From positions 1 to 64,000 of the forward strand of contig JAIFAC010000426.1 of the NCBI GenBank assembly GCA_026545765.1: a DNA stretch of 64,000 nucleotides. The letters are read 5' to 3'. Of this stretch, positions 12,960-25,478 are shown piece after piece. A model generated the notes under the pieces. The model ran no database searches. It worked only from the letters and a program-made list of their open reading frames with translations, and was not told the DNA's origin. Source of the stretch: Plantago major. Taxonomy: Eukaryota > Streptophyta > Magnoliopsida > Lamiales > Plantaginaceae. How positions within the stretch are numbered: the first letter of the stretch is position 1; every line of letters starts with the position of its first letter. The position numbers were made by a program, and so were the translations under genes.

Positions 12960-14010
12960 TGGGTGACGAAAGGCGAGCAACATCAAGAAGAAGAATGTAG
13001 AGGAAGATGTGGACGCAAATCAGAGAGCCACCATAGTTGTTTAGAACTGCCCACGCGACAAGATTTGACCATGTAGGTGAGGAAAAGCCATCTTAGCATA
13101 AGCATCGCATCGCTATCTTGATTCTACTATGGAATCTTATTCTACTGCTTTTATCCCTCTTTCTTCGCTTGATATGTTTTCTCATTTTCGTTATTTTACA
13201 CAACTTGCATTATTTATGTTGGCTAATAATTGTATACTTTTGTCATAAGACAAGCTTGATGGATGGAGGAAAAAACCAAGAATCCTCCCTATAAAGGGCC
13301 TGATGAAAAGTCTAAGAATTTTTTTTTTATATTTGCTTTTTCTGCCAGATAATTGATAATCCAGGCATCCAGCTTCAAGTGATTCTCAAATAGTGCTGAC
13401 CTTATGCTCTGACCTGGTAATTTAATGTGTATGCGCTCAAGCAACTAAAATATGTTGATGGGGTCGCTATACTCTAAAAAGCAAGAGAGCTACATCCCAT
13501 AAGTCGCCATAAACTCGAAGCTAGAGAAGTCACGCCAAGGCCACAACAAAAAAGGAGGAAGAGCGTGTGGCAGAGCTCAAAAAGATTAGATGGGAAAGAT
13601 GGCTTCCTTCTATGGCCAGAGAGATGAGAGTAAGCAAATAAATGTAAATAGGTTGATTGGCTAACGATTAACTAGACAAATACTAATCGATTGTTTTAGT
13701 GTTCGACTTGGGAAAGTGGAAGGAGAAACAAAACTGAAAGAGTATGTAGAGAAATTGGAGCAGAGAGAGTGTTATCGAAGAGATGTCGATATGCTTAAAG
13801 ACAAAACGAAGAAGTTGAGACAAGCATGCTTCAAAGCAAACTACAAGAAGAGAAAGCAAATGTGATTGGTCGATTCTTCTTCGAATACAACAATTTGTAG
13901 TGGTGATGGGAAATCCACAAACTGGTTGGTATCAGAGGATAAGGAGAAACTGGATGATGAGGAGTTGAACTGTTTCCTCTCCAGTTGTTTCTTCTCCGAT
14001 GTTAATTTCT
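12960..14010 (+). pseudogene. Possible degraded host gene with coiled-coil exons
   Basis: Not recognised. An ATG at 12960 begins MGDERRATSRRR. Near 13551-13630 a frame reads EERVAELKKIRWERWLPS followed by a possible splice donor. After a branch-like region and a TTTTAG acceptor near 13700, a frame of about 55 residues reads RLGKVEGETKLKEYVEKLEQ and continues with many Lys/Glu/Arg residues, typical of a coiled coil, before a stop near 13865. The spaced exon-like pieces suggest a spliced plant gene that has decayed or is only partly visible. Function unknown. Confidence 0.25.
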
Positions 14011-15368
14011 AGCAATTTCTGAGAATGCATATAGTAGTAGTATCTTTATGTCCATTTTGGTTCAAGTCTTTTGAGCTTAACTAGGCATGTAATGCAATGT
14101 GCAGGATTGGACTTGTGAACTCTTCATTATCCCTCCATGTTTCCATTCTTATAAACATCATGTTAACTTTACTTTCTAATGATTTTGCTAAATGTTTCCT
14201 GATTAATTCGAAAATGGCAGCATTCAATTAAGTCGACTTCTAGCCATTAATTTATATTGCCAATTGAAAATTAAAACACGACATTAAAAGCAATGTTGCA
14301 CGTCTTTACATTGCTTAGGTACCAAGTAGAATGTTAGAATGTCATCTTTACATGATACTTTGGTGGGTGCATGGTTCATCAAATCCAAATGTTTACTGAG
14401 GATGAAGGTAATTGATACAGACTTTGCTGATTCACACATTTAATTTGTTACTGTGTGAAAGTACCTTTAGCGTATAACTCTTGATTGAGTATGATTTAGA
14501 TGATTATCATCATTGTGACACGATCAAGATCAACGCAGAAGCTCTAATAGCTAATAGTTAAAGCATTATATTCAAAAAAAAAACTCATCTTCTCTTCATA
14601 TCAGTGCATTCTAGAATACACTGATAAAGGAGGAAAAAAGAAATTATAAAAATTGTCATTCTAGAGCGGTCGTGTCCAATTTATGTACTAAATATTAAAC
14701 TATTTACAATTAAGGTACTAATTGCATTTAAAGGGCGGGCCCTGCCACTCCCGTGTGAGCGACTATCCAACACCGAAAGATAGCATGAACAATTGGTCGC
14801 TCTCCCAATACATTGTGGACTGTGTCCCACTCACATGCGTCAGATTCTTCTTCGTGGGCTTCTTTATTAGTTTTGTCACAATCGATATTCAATTGATCAA
14901 TTCACGGAATTTGGACTTTGATTAATTTACGCTAGTATCCGAACCGTAATTAGTTATTGATAATCAAGACCACAATCGACGCGACCACTCTGAGTACCAA
15001 AATCGAAAATGTCTCACACTGGAGTACCACAAATGAATTTTACCCAACAATCTTACGATTTTAGTTTCATCAAGTAAATTGAGTAAAGTTTAAAAGTAAT
15101 TTGTAGTCAAAGTCGATGACGGTCAACCAGATTGAAGTTATCTTTGAAACAGAGGGAGTAGTCCTTGAAATTTTACATCTCGGTCCAAAATAATTACCTA
15201 TAAGTTAAAAATTGATATTTTGTAACACATTTTGGATCTCTTTTGGTAATTTTGGATGGAAATGTCGACTACATGAGTAAAAGACTAATTGAACTTTCAT
15301 ATCGTATATCTAACTACAAGAATATTACGCTATAATTTATAATAATAATTGTGTTTTTGATGATTTAT
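14011..15368. other. Intergenic DNA, no gene seen
   Basis: AT-rich with scattered GC-richer stretches. Around 14660-15060 a segment with repeated GTACTAA / GAGTACC words may be a decayed MITE, but ends and target duplications are not clear. An ACAGAGGGAGTA near 15150 resembles the end of a MITE whose partner end was not found. Confidence 0.35.
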
Positions 15369-15635
15369 TGTAACGCCCCAAAAGTTTCAAGTCAAGTCCA
15401 AAAAGTTTAAAGGAATCGAGAACGCTACTCATACCAACAAGTTGCACCTTTCTTTTCGGGCATCCATAAGAACTCCAGAGTTAAGCTGGAAAGTATCCCG
15501 GTTCGCGCACGAGTGGGGACAAAGTGTGTGGGAAAGGACATGTGTTGGTACAAAGGTCAAAGATATCACCAAGAGTCACAATGAGTAACCTCACCGCCGA
15601 AGGGTCGGGCCAGACCGTTAGTGGCGGTCGTTACA
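15369..15635 (+). mobile_element. Cassandra-like TRIM solo LTR with 5S rRNA-like core
   Basis: 267 bp starting TGTAACG and ending CGTTACA, flanked by perfect TTTAT target duplications (15364-15368, 15636-15640). The middle (about 15460-15560) contains AGAACTCCAGAGTTAAGC and, in the proper order, segments resembling the plant 5S rRNA 3' half (GTGGGGAC ... GTGTGGGAAAGGACATGTGTTGG). Cassandra TRIM elements are known for carrying a 5S-like pol III promoter in LTRs of this length. No internal region or second LTR, hence solo. Confidence 0.7.
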
Positions 15636-17525
15636 TTTATTATGTGATGATTTAGAAAACTATTTATGTTTGACATGATCATTTCACGAACTTCTTTTAG
15701 GTAGTATATCAAAAAGTATAAATGGGATCACCATGAACCAATTTTTGGCATTTATTCTTTTGTTTTAATGAAATACACTGCCTATTATATATTAAATGAC
15801 ACATTTAGTTATGGTCGATAACGAGATCGACAAAAATTATGCTATTCGCCCAAGACCGCCTAATTTTCGTAATGTAGGCCTAACTTTCGTAACCATATAC
15901 ATATATTACCTCCGCCCACTCATTGTCCATTTAACTTTTCACACAATATAAGGACATTGATATTATAACACTATATATTTTAGAATATGGGGCCACTTTA
16001 CAATTTTATTGTTAGTGGTTTGATTGTTTAGTTTACTTTTAATTTTATTCAAGTATCGTGAATTTAAAAAATATTAAACAAATAGCCACCATTGATAATT
16101 GAAGTCAGTCCTAAAGGTAAATGCGATACTTATAATATAACAAATTCGACCACATGTAACTACGTAGTCAATAATTATGTATAATAAACGACAATGTATC
16201 ACAAACTTAAAATGAGCCTCGAACGTACTATAGATGTTATATTTGGTAGTAGAGAGTCGCATCATGAGGAACTAAGAAACAATCTTTGGGTGTATGATAG
16301 ACTGTTTGGCACGTGACTTTAATTGAGTTAATTTAAGATTATTTGATTGATTTTAATGTAATTTGATTGAAGAGTAAAAGGATGGACAAAAGTGAACACA
16401 CAAACTAATAAACTGATTGAGGAATATGATACAATATCTTGCTATCTTACGCTTGATCGTGACAATAAATGCGAGTCGATTTTAAAAGGTATATCGTGAT
16501 GTATTTAAATCAAAGTGAAATATCAACCAAACACCAAAATTGACTTCAAACATGAACATGCATTATGGTTAAGAGGTTTTAACAATTAAAAGGTTCGATG
16601 ACCTCCACGAGTCATAACAACCCAAAGAGGAGATGTAATTATAGCTTCACTCATAGTTGTAACAGCTCCGATCTGAGTATATAACAACTTTGATCATCAT
16701 ACATCTCCAAATTGAGTTATAAAACAATTCGCTTGAGTCAGAATTTGAAGGTTTGAAGAAGAAAAGAAAAGGATGAGAAGAGGAATACGGGAAGGGAAGA
16801 AGAAAAGAGGAAGAAGGGAAGGGAAGAAGATGGTTTGTGAGTTTTTATTTTTATTTTTATTTTTATTTTAACCTTCTATAATGAATAGATTTATTTTAGT
16901 TTCTTTTCTGTTTTTTCTTTAATTTTTCATCCAACAAAAAGCCACTTGCAAAAGTTAGCGAAGTTGTATTGGGGATTTGGTCAATCTGTAGGGCATACGT
17001 TATTGTTTGAGTAAAGGAGACAACGTGAAGGGGTCAATTGTCAGGAACCAAATGTATTTTTCTAAAATAAATGAAAAGTTATTAGATTATTACAATGTAA
17101 CCCCCATTTTATAAACTTCTAAAAATGTACCCTCTCACTATTCTCATATTATTACCAAACCAACTTCGCTAATCAAACATTCACCAAATGCCAAAACAAA
17201 TAATTTAAAAAACACTAATTATCGAAGTTTCGAAAAACTATTTTTTTTCAATCTTTTTTTATTCTCTGCTGTTGAAAATTAAAGAAATGATCGAGTAGGT
17301 GGTAGTGGAAAATTGAAGAAATGATTGTGGGAGTTTTATAGAGGAATGACAAACGTGATTTTTAATGTAAATCAAAGAAGAAATTATAGGAAAATCTTAA
17401 AAAGAAAGTTAAAATAGGAAAACAAAAGCATTATAAAATTAGAGAATGTAGTACAAGATTTGAAATCATTCGTTATTGTTCAACTATTTGTACTAAGGCA
17501 GGTTTTGTAAACATTTGATATGATT
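15636..17525. other. Intergenic DNA, no gene seen
   Basis: AT-rich. Contains a CCTCCGCCCACTCATTGTCC motif near 15910 like the end of a MITE, and a short (TTTTTA)n run at 16841-16870. No coding signal on either strand. Confidence 0.4.
16841..16870. repeat. (TTTTTA)n microsatellite
   Basis: Five to six units of a TTTTTA motif directly after a GA-rich purine stretch (about 16755-16830). Confidence 0.85.
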
Positions 17526-17529
17526 AAAT

Positions 17530-18540
17530 ATTCTATGTAGGAATAATTAAAGTTTAGTTACTCAATTCGAAGTATAAACAAACTTTACGCATGGTATAAT
17601 TCAAACTTAGGAACATTATTCAAAGAGTAAACTCAATTGTAATTAATGTAGTGTACAACTTGGGAAGTCAATTCTAAGAGATGATTCTAACGTGGGAAAT
17701 TAATTCAAATGTCAAGCCAACTCTAATAATAAGATAATTACAACTTGCAAACTCAATTCGAGAAATATACCGCACTACATGGGGAGAAACTATAATAAAT
17801 GAGTGATTCAAGCTTAGGAATTCAATTAGAAGGTATATAAAAATGAGATGATTAGAATTTGGAAACTCAATTTGAATGGTAAATCAACTATAATAATGAG
17901 ATAAATCTACTTTAAACTTAATTTGAATGTCAAACCAATTATAAGAATGCGATTATTAAAACTTGAATACTTGGTTTGAAGGTAAACTCATCCTTGAGAA
18001 TTGGATTAGTTCCAACTTGAAAACTCAACTTCAAGGCAAAATGCAAACAAATATTGGAAGAACGACGCAATTCCAGTCAATTTGAAGAGTAAACTACAAT
18101 GAGATCATTTCAACTTGGAAATTGAATTCAAATGTTAAACTTAACTTTAAGAATGGAATAATTCTTAATCAAGAACTCCATTTGAAATGCAAAACAACTC
18201 TATAACTTTATCTTGGGAACTCTAATGGAAGGATAAACCATGCTAAATAGAAAATAATATAAAAATGAGATAATTCTGACTTAGTAACTTTATTTGAACG
18301 GTAAACATATTCTATGAATGAGTTTAGTCAAACTTGAAAAATCTATTAGAAGTGTAAACCATATTATATGGAGAAATATAATATTCTAAAAATGTGATAA
18401 TTCTATTTGAGAACTTGGTCTGGGAGGTAAACAAACTCTAACATTGTGATAGTTACAAATTGGGAACTATATTTGAATTGGTAGGATAAACTCAACTTTA
18501 AGAATGTGATAAGTCTAACTTGGAAACCAACGTTGATGTG
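17530..18540. repeat. Degenerate tandem array, period about 50-65 bp
   Basis: Similar words recur in the same order about 17 times: AACTTGGGAACTCAATT, then TTGAAnGGTAAACnAACT, then CTAAnAATGAGATAATT. Units vary in length and have diverged strongly. No frame stays open. It does not match a transposon class I know and looks like an old satellite-like expansion. Confidence 0.65.
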
Positions 18541-19195
18541 TTTACAAGTAGATGTTTAACAATATTTGGGGTAGTGTCATATTTTCTTTATTAGATTATA
18601 CCCATATATTAATTTACTTGATTTTAAAAGAATTTTATGTTGTGGCATCCACGGGTTGTAAAGACTACATCCCGTGCTCGCCAGATACTCTATAAGGGAA
18701 ACTCTCTTCGATCTTCTATATTTTCTTGATTTCCAAAACGGGGGGAATTTGTAACATGTGAAACTATATTTGTAGAATAATAATATTTGTGTGTGTGGGC
18801 ACCATATCACCAAGGGTTGTTGGGAACCAACCTTATTGATTGCTACGCACATTTTTATATTTTATTTTGGTTTGGGTTTGATGGATACAATATTTTTTTG
18901 AACATGTACCTGTTACTAATTAACAGGCCAGGTACGATAGAATCCGATATAAAATATATGTTATTCAACTGGTCGGGTCTCTAACGGGTTAAGGTTGGAT
19001 TCTACCCATTTCAAAACATATCCTTCATGATGAGTCGTATTTTTATTTTCGATAGTTAGCTTAAAAAGATCAATGATATAGTAGTGGATGAAGGACTCCG
19101 ACACCACAACCAACGTTGTTTACAAGTAAGTTTGACTATCTTATTTTCTCGATTAATTTATTTTATCCTCCATTTTCTCTTTATTATTAAAAGTA
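18541..19195. other. Intergenic DNA between tandem array and Helitron-like end
   Basis: No gene recognised. The words ACCAACGTTG and TTTACAAGTA occur close together near 18530-18550 and again near 19105-19130, so the DNA between could be an insertion with a diverged duplication. No terminal repeats were found. Confidence 0.3.
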
Positions 19196-19202
19196 AACTA
19201 TA

Positions 19203-19230
19203 CCGTAGCATCGCCACGGATTATTACTAG
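19203..19230 (+). mobile_element. Helitron-like 3' terminus
   Basis: An imperfect hairpin (CCGTAGC / GCCACGG arms, 19203-19219) lies 7 bases before CTAG (19227-19230), followed by T. Plant Helitrons end with a short GC-rich hairpin about 10 bases before CTRR and insert at A/T. The 5' TC end was not found and no Rep/helicase gene is visible, so this is at most a non-autonomous copy. Confidence 0.4.
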
Positions 19231-19591
19231 TAGTTATCTGAAGCACAAAAAAATGAACAAAAATATCAAATGCAACTTTATGTGAAAATAGTGGACAAAT
19301 TAAAATATCCCAAATCCCTATTTACGCTGTGCCCTAATTTACAATTTCCAGCCATTTCGAAATCCAAATTGATTTATAGTATATGGTATCTCACTGACAA
19401 TAACAAACAATTGATTTCATCACTGTATGAGATTTGATATAATTCAAACCTTTAAAAAGAGTCATATTATGCAAATACGAATCGTATATAAAAATTAGAA
19501 CTCTTAATAAGAGACGCAAATTGTAAGGGGTCGCAAAAGTGGTGTGTCGTATTTTCAGTTGAAATACAAATTAAAAGTTGTAATCTTAAAA

Positions 19592-20095
19592 GAGGAAATT
19601 ACATAAAGATGCCACTTTAGGTGGTGTAATAACATATAAGGTTAGCTTGAAAAAACTTTTACAAAAAAGTCCAATATATTTTTGGTGCCCTAAAATCTAA
19701 TAAACTCTTACAAAAAAGTCCAATCTATTTTTTGTTCCCTAAAATCTAATAAACTCTTAAAAAAAATCCAATCTATTTTTTTGTACCCTAAATTCTAATC
19801 AAGTGGACTTCAAATTCTCGCAATATTGGATTTGATAACATAGTTGACGTCCATTAGTGTTAATTAATGAGGAAATTACATAAAGATGCCACTTTAGATG
19901 GTATACTAACATATAAAGCTAGCTTGATAAAACTCTTACAAAAAAAGTTCAATCTATTTTTGGTGCCCTAAAATCTAATAAACTCTTAAAAAAAGTCCAA
20001 TTTATTTTTTAGTGCCCTAAATTCTAATCAAATGTACTTCAAATTCTAACATAGTTGACATCCATTAGTATTAATTAATTACTTACTACTTATAT
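19592..20095. repeat. Direct tandem duplication of a 280-bp unit
   Basis: 19592-19869 and 19870-20095 are successive copies starting GAGGAAATTACATAAAGATG and ending near GTTGACnTCCATTAGTnTTAATTAAT. The first copy carries three internal repeats of a CCTAAAATCTAATAAACTCTT word, the second two, so unit 2 is shorter. Non-coding. Confidence 0.85.
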
Positions 20096-20169
20096 TTAAC
20101 TTTTTTATATATACTCATCTAATTAAAGTGCTAATTATTTACTAACTAATTATATTTGAATAATATTGT

Positions 20170-20470
20170 GAACAATGAAACTAACTGAAACTAGCTGACG
20201 ACTTAAAACCAATTAAACTAACATTCAATCGAATATTTATTGTTGAAACTTGAAACTAACACTCATGTCGATTATGACGTTTGTTTCAACTGAAACTAAT
20301 GAAACCAACAATGTTCATGCTGAAACTAATGGTATTGCTGAAACTAACTGAAACCAATTAAACTAATATTGAAACCAATGAAATTAAGATTGTTGATGCT
20401 GAAACTAACTTTAAAACTAATATTAATGATGTTGAAAGTAATGTATATTGTTGACGGTGAAACTAGTGCT
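20170..20470. repeat. Short array of GAAACTAAC-type units
   Basis: Same repeat family as 1996-2490 and 24133-25010. The array is cut off on the right by a hairpin and a Copia-like LTR, and resumes at 24133, so the LTR element probably landed in one original array. Confidence 0.7.
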
Positions 20471-20489
20471 TCATTGCCCCCGACAACCG

Positions 20490-20554
20490 CTTAATTAGAG
20501 TTTAGGGTTTAGGACGGGTCCAGGCCCCCGGACGTGTCCTAAACCCTAATTAAG
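20490..20554. repeat. GC-rich hairpin beside Copia-like LTR
   Basis: CTTAATTAG ... AGGGTTTAGGAC at 20490-20514 pairs with GTCCTAAACCCTAATTAAG at 20536-20554; five extra bases in the left arm bulge out. The loop region is GC-rich (GGCCCCCGG). It sits 20 bp from the LTR end at 20575. Origin unknown. Confidence 0.65.
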
Positions 20555-20574
20555 ACCGTAGCTCCCGGAGGGTG

Positions 20575-23500
20575 TGTTGGTAAATTGGGTCAGTTTATAC
20601 TCTAAGTATACGCAGCGGAATTTCAAAAATTTTATAGACGAACATGATAACATTAATTTAACGTGTTAACGCATAAATAAAACGGAGCTTACTCTGATAG
20701 CAACTCCGAGTCCTGATTGGCAGCTTGCAACTCAGCGTCAGCAAATTCTAACAACTCGTCAATCATTCGCCCATGTATGCAAGCCCTTCTTCGAGATCCT
20801 CTAGCTCCTCTCCAAGCAAATCCTAACTTCAGTAAATTCAAAGCCGTTGTCACCTCTAACCTTCGTATCACTGTGGTTTCTTCTACCAATAAGCATGCTA
20901 GAGATTCTCCTTTTACGGATGTAGAGAATATTGAGTAAAGTGTTTACAAGACAAAATATGATTTTGTCTTCTTCTGTTTTGTCTATGTTCTCTATATCTC
21001 AAAATGAATGTGATGTATCTAATACATATAAGACTAAACAATACATAAGAAGAGAACTGTCACGCCCCAAAACCAAAATGCTTTGGCGCGACCGGCCGTC
21101 TATCGTGAGATGGGCTCACGCCAAGACGAAGCCTAACATAAATCCTCAAAATACATAAATATCCGAGAGTGGTACAAACAGAGCATCTAAAATCCCATAT
21201 ACAATACAATAGAAATCTCAGAGTCGCAGCACCTCCTAAACAGCCTTCACATAACCGTCATCTGACTACCGTCTCAACTCTAAAGTATCTTCGTCCAATT
21301 ACTTATTAAATATCTAAAAAAAAATGTGTAAGAGTGAGCTCCTGGCACTTTTACCCGGATCAAGTACATAAGAAAAGTTTACATACATATACATTCCATT
21401 TTTATATCAAACATAGTCGAAAATCATTTTGACACTACGGCCACACAAACCGTGGTGGCATGTGCTCATTACATAACATATCCCCTAACACAATAGGTCA
21501 CACACATAACACCGAGTACTCCAAAGCACGCATAATCCCTCGAAGGGTCACACACTTCATAGGCATATCGATGAGCATAAACGCATACATAATCCATGCT
21601 TTATCAAATCACTTTCACAAAATCGCACACACAACAAAACATTTTATGGGATATACATGATCCTTTTTTTGAATAGATTATTATATCAAGTCCCATAACA
21701 TGATATAATAACCATAACTTATTTGTCAATTGAAAACTATACATATAGATTTTATATACGGAAAATAGAAGCAAAAGTGTCAAGAATTCCCCTTACCTCA
21801 AGGACGATACGAATCCAAGTCAACTTAAATGATCCACAAAATCCTCCGATAGCTTAGCATCGAATCTCCAAAAGTCACCTTAACCAATAAATCATCCAAA
21901 GAACCAATCACAAACTCCGCCTCGCCTCTACTAAAGTTTTATAGGTCAAATTGAGGTAATATGGTAACAAGGGCAAAACGGTAATTTCTGGAGCTAGGAA
22001 AATAGGATAAAAATATACAAGGGCATAATTATGGTTCTATAACGTTCAGGGGTATCATGGTAATTTAAACGGGTCGAAAAATAGGCTGAATAAAAGATAC
22101 AAAATCTGGCCTCCATTCAAGTTCGAACACCAGACCTCATACCTATCAGTACAAAGCTTCTGCCACTAGACCACAGCCTTCAATATTAGCAATCCTACTC
22201 AGTCAATTCAGTTAACCGGTTAGTGTGCTCTTTATAGGAATAAATTACAAACAGCCCCTACCCATACTCAAATTCTCCAAAGTCAGCACTTCAAGTTTCT
22301 GCAAATATTCACATAGGTCCTGCGAATTCAAAAACTTTCCAAACTCCATGAAATCGAACCAAACTCCTCCAAATCCAAGCAAGGGTTACGTAAATCGATT
22401 ACCCATCATCTCCTCCATCTAAAACCATCAATAACAGTCCAAAACATCAATGAATCGGTCCAAATCAAATCGAATTCGCCCTCCATGTTTCTTGTTTCTG
22501 TTTCGCGAATCCTTAACCCCAATTTTCGTTCGATTTCAGTCCAATAACATGTACGAATGGTACGTAGTAACACAACCCTTGGGCAAGTCAAGATCGAAGG
22601 AAAAGAAGAGAACGGCTTAAGGAAAAGATGAAGAAAGAAGAAGAGAATGAAAGAAAGAACATGGGAAGGAACAAAATAAACAATAAATAAGCCCTACTGG
22701 GTATTCCAATAATTGAGCCTTTTACTCTCGTTCATCAACCGTAAATCCCCTGGAGCCCAATTAATTTCTCGTCTTCAAATTAAATTCAAATGGACGGCCC
22801 AAAAAATAATTATTATTTTTTTTTTTCGAAATTTTACAAGAACCATATGGAGAAAAGGAGAGGTGGGGACAGCACGTCCCCACCATTTTTTAAATGTTGT
22901 AGCGCCAAAGAATTATCTTTCATATGCTGCACGCTACCACAGGATCCTATTGGGCCAAAAGGCCCACCTTTCTACTTCTTCCTTTTATCACTTTGGCCCA
23001 ATTTCTATATTGTTCTGGGCCAGATTTCGACTTAATTCAAAATTAGTCAAAATATAACACTTCATTTTAATTGTTCAAGTCCAATTTGAATCAATTAAAA
23101 TCATTCTCATATTATTTACAATAAATAGGAATTATTTATTAACATCCTTGATTTAAGATAAGATTTCCATATAATCTATGCGCCTTATGACAAGACTAAT
23201 CCAATTGCTCACTTAGAAACTCCTGCATAATTTACCTAACAATATTAATATATAAGACGCTTTGTGAGGATATACAAACCATTTGTAATGCAAGGCCTAA
23301 TGATGGTAAGGCCCTTTCATTCACTAATACCAATAAGTCTGTAACTCGATATTACGTCTGCTCCAACAACTTATTCATTTCTTTCTCAATCTTGTCATTG
23401 ATCCTCGATCATATTCAAACACCATTTTGAATATGTCGAATGCATTAGCCAACGACTAACGATCAACTTAACTATGAGATGTAAAGATTCTCTCCAATGT

Positions 23501-23727
23501 CTATCAGGAATAAATCATATATCGCTCAACTACTACTCCCATGTGCTTCATGACGCCTAACGACGCCGTATTCACCCCATTAGAGTGCAAGCATTGGTCA
23601 TGGTCAAAGTACATTACTTCACACATGTAGTCAAGATAACCTCAAAAGCGACTACATCACCCTACACACCGATACCGACATAGACATATAAATAGAATTA
23701 ACCAAATGGTTTCTGGGTCTACCAACA
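20575..23727 (-). mobile_element. LTR of a Copia-like element, split by a nested LTR
   Basis: Ends are TGTTGGTA (20575) and TACCAACA (23727). On the minus strand the 3' part includes TTCCGCTGCG, common near the end of plant Copia LTRs. A purine-rich GGAGGG lies just outside the right end and could be the polypurine tract of a minus-strand copy, making this the 3' LTR. Without the nested LTR (21058-22838 plus one duplication) it is about 1.37 kb. No matching 5-bp duplication was seen. Looks old and broken. Confidence 0.5.
21058..22838 (-). mobile_element. Solo LTR, family with TGTCACGCCCC end (1781 bp)
   Basis: Begins TGTCACGCCCC and ends ATTTTACA, with perfect AGAAC duplications (21053-21057, 22839-22843). 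Clear relative of the LTR at 25479-27425. On the minus strand it starts TGTAAAAT and ends GGGGCGTGACA, a form common in plant LTR retroelements; superfamily not assigned. No internal region. Nested in the Copia-like LTR, hence younger than it. Confidence 0.8.
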
Positions 23728-24120
23728 CCCTCCAACGTGTCCATGATCCATCATGAATGACCAAGTCATTCAGAGTTGTGAGGGCTACTACATTCTCCAA
23801 GAATACGACGCAGATCACACGCCAATCTTTAACGCTGCCATCGATATCCCAAATCTCAACGACTCTTGATTGGGGCCATTTTAAGACTTACGCTTTGTCA
23901 TCCAAGTTCTCACCACTGGTGATAACGCAAATTCATAGAACATCTTATCGAATTATTCAAACAACCAAATAATAAACTCAATAAATGCAATGCCCAAATA
24001 ATAATAATAAACCGAATGCGATCAAAGACATATCATCCTCATAAATAGTTGTCTAGGACATACATACTTTCGTGGTGTACTTCAAATTCAATGATCGGGT
24101 TCACCATTTCCTCTAGGGTT
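23728..24120 (-). mobile_element. Likely internal fragment of the Copia-like element
   Basis: Lies between the presumed 3' LTR and the resumed GAAACTAAC array. No conserved pol motif is visible. Treated as internal DNA only because of position and the adjacent purine tract. It looks truncated. Confidence 0.3.
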
Positions 24121-24132
24121 TTAGAATTATGA

Positions 24133-25010
24133 GTTCATGAAACTAATACTATTTTGTTCAAACTATCATTGTCAATTTAAACTAACATTTTGTGTTCCTG
24201 AAACTAACTTTAATGAACCTGAAACTAATACTAATGAACCTGAAACTAACTTTCTGAATTCCTGAAACTAATACAAATGATGCTGAAACTAATATTATTT
24301 ATTGTGAAACTAACATCATCACTCAAACTAACTTTAATGAACCGAACTAACATTTTGAGTCAAACTAACTTTAATGAATCAAGCTAACATTCTAAGTTCT
24401 CAAACTAATACTAATGAACCTAAAACTAACTTTCTCAATTTCTTAAACTAATACAAATGATGTCAAACTAATACTTTTTCGCTCAAACTAACATTGTCAG
24501 TTCTAAACTAACTTTAATGAACCTTAAACTAACATTCTGAGTTCCTGAAACTAACTTTAATGAACCTGAAACTAACTTTCAGAGTTCGTGAAACTAATAC
24601 TAATGATGCTGAAACTAATACTATTTTGTTAAAAAACTAACATTGTTGGCCCTGGAACTTTAATGAACCCAAATTAATGCTTCTTGAAATTAATTAATTT
24701 TAATGAACCCAAACTAATACTAATGAACCTAAACTAACATTTATGAGTTTGAAATTAATACTAATGATGTTGAAACTAATACAAATTATGATGAAACTAA
24801 TATTGTTGGCCATGAAACTAACTTTAATGAACCTGAAACTAACATTCTGAGTTTCTGAAACTAACTTTAATGAACCTGAAACTAATAGTAGTACTAATGA
24901 ACCTGAAACTAACTTTTTAAGTTACCAAAATTAATACTAATGATACTGAAACTAATACAATTAATGATGAAACTAACGAAAGTAATATATTTTTTTTTAT
25001 GTTGAAACTA
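24133..25010. repeat. Degenerate tandem array of GAAACTAAC-type units (copy B)
   Basis: The longest of three arrays of this family, with dozens of units; common spacers are TTTAATGAACCT, ATTCTGAGTTCCT and AATGATGCT. It joins the same downstream DNA as copy A. Confidence 0.8.
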
Positions 25011-25478
25011 ATGGTAGAAGAAATTTAGAACCCAGATCAATTAGCAAAACGAGTAATAAGATACATACATACCAAAACATAGGAAACCAAATTCGTACAC
25101 ACCTTTCAATCCAAATTAATTTCAACAAATTCACAATGCTCATTAACAACAATCAACAAATTCAAAAAAAAAAAAAAAATAACAAATTCACAATGCTCAT
25201 TAAAACAACAATATTTACCAACAATGAAAAGTCTCGATCAATTTCCAAATAGAGCCTCACTTCCAGCCATACAGAGAAACTGGTCCCTTTCGATCTAGCG
25301 ATCCTGAGAGAAGCAGAGCCTTGATTCGGCCGAATACGTCTCCGATGTCGAAGAAGAAGCAATTGATCTGGTGGCAGAAGACGTCAGAAAGGTTGGACCA
25401 TCCAATTTTGAGATGATGGGGATGATTGGTAAGGGGGCAGAGAGAGAAAGGTGAAAGATGGATTTCAAATGTTTATTA

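Noticed and set aside
15450-15560. 5S rRNA gene
   Set aside because: Only parts match 5S rRNA and the segment sits inside an LTR with TG/CA ends and a target duplication; it is a Cassandra-like LTR, not an rRNA gene.
20689-20938. Short open frames on both strands inside the Copia-like LTR
   Set aside because: Within LTR DNA, no start context and no family; considered chance.
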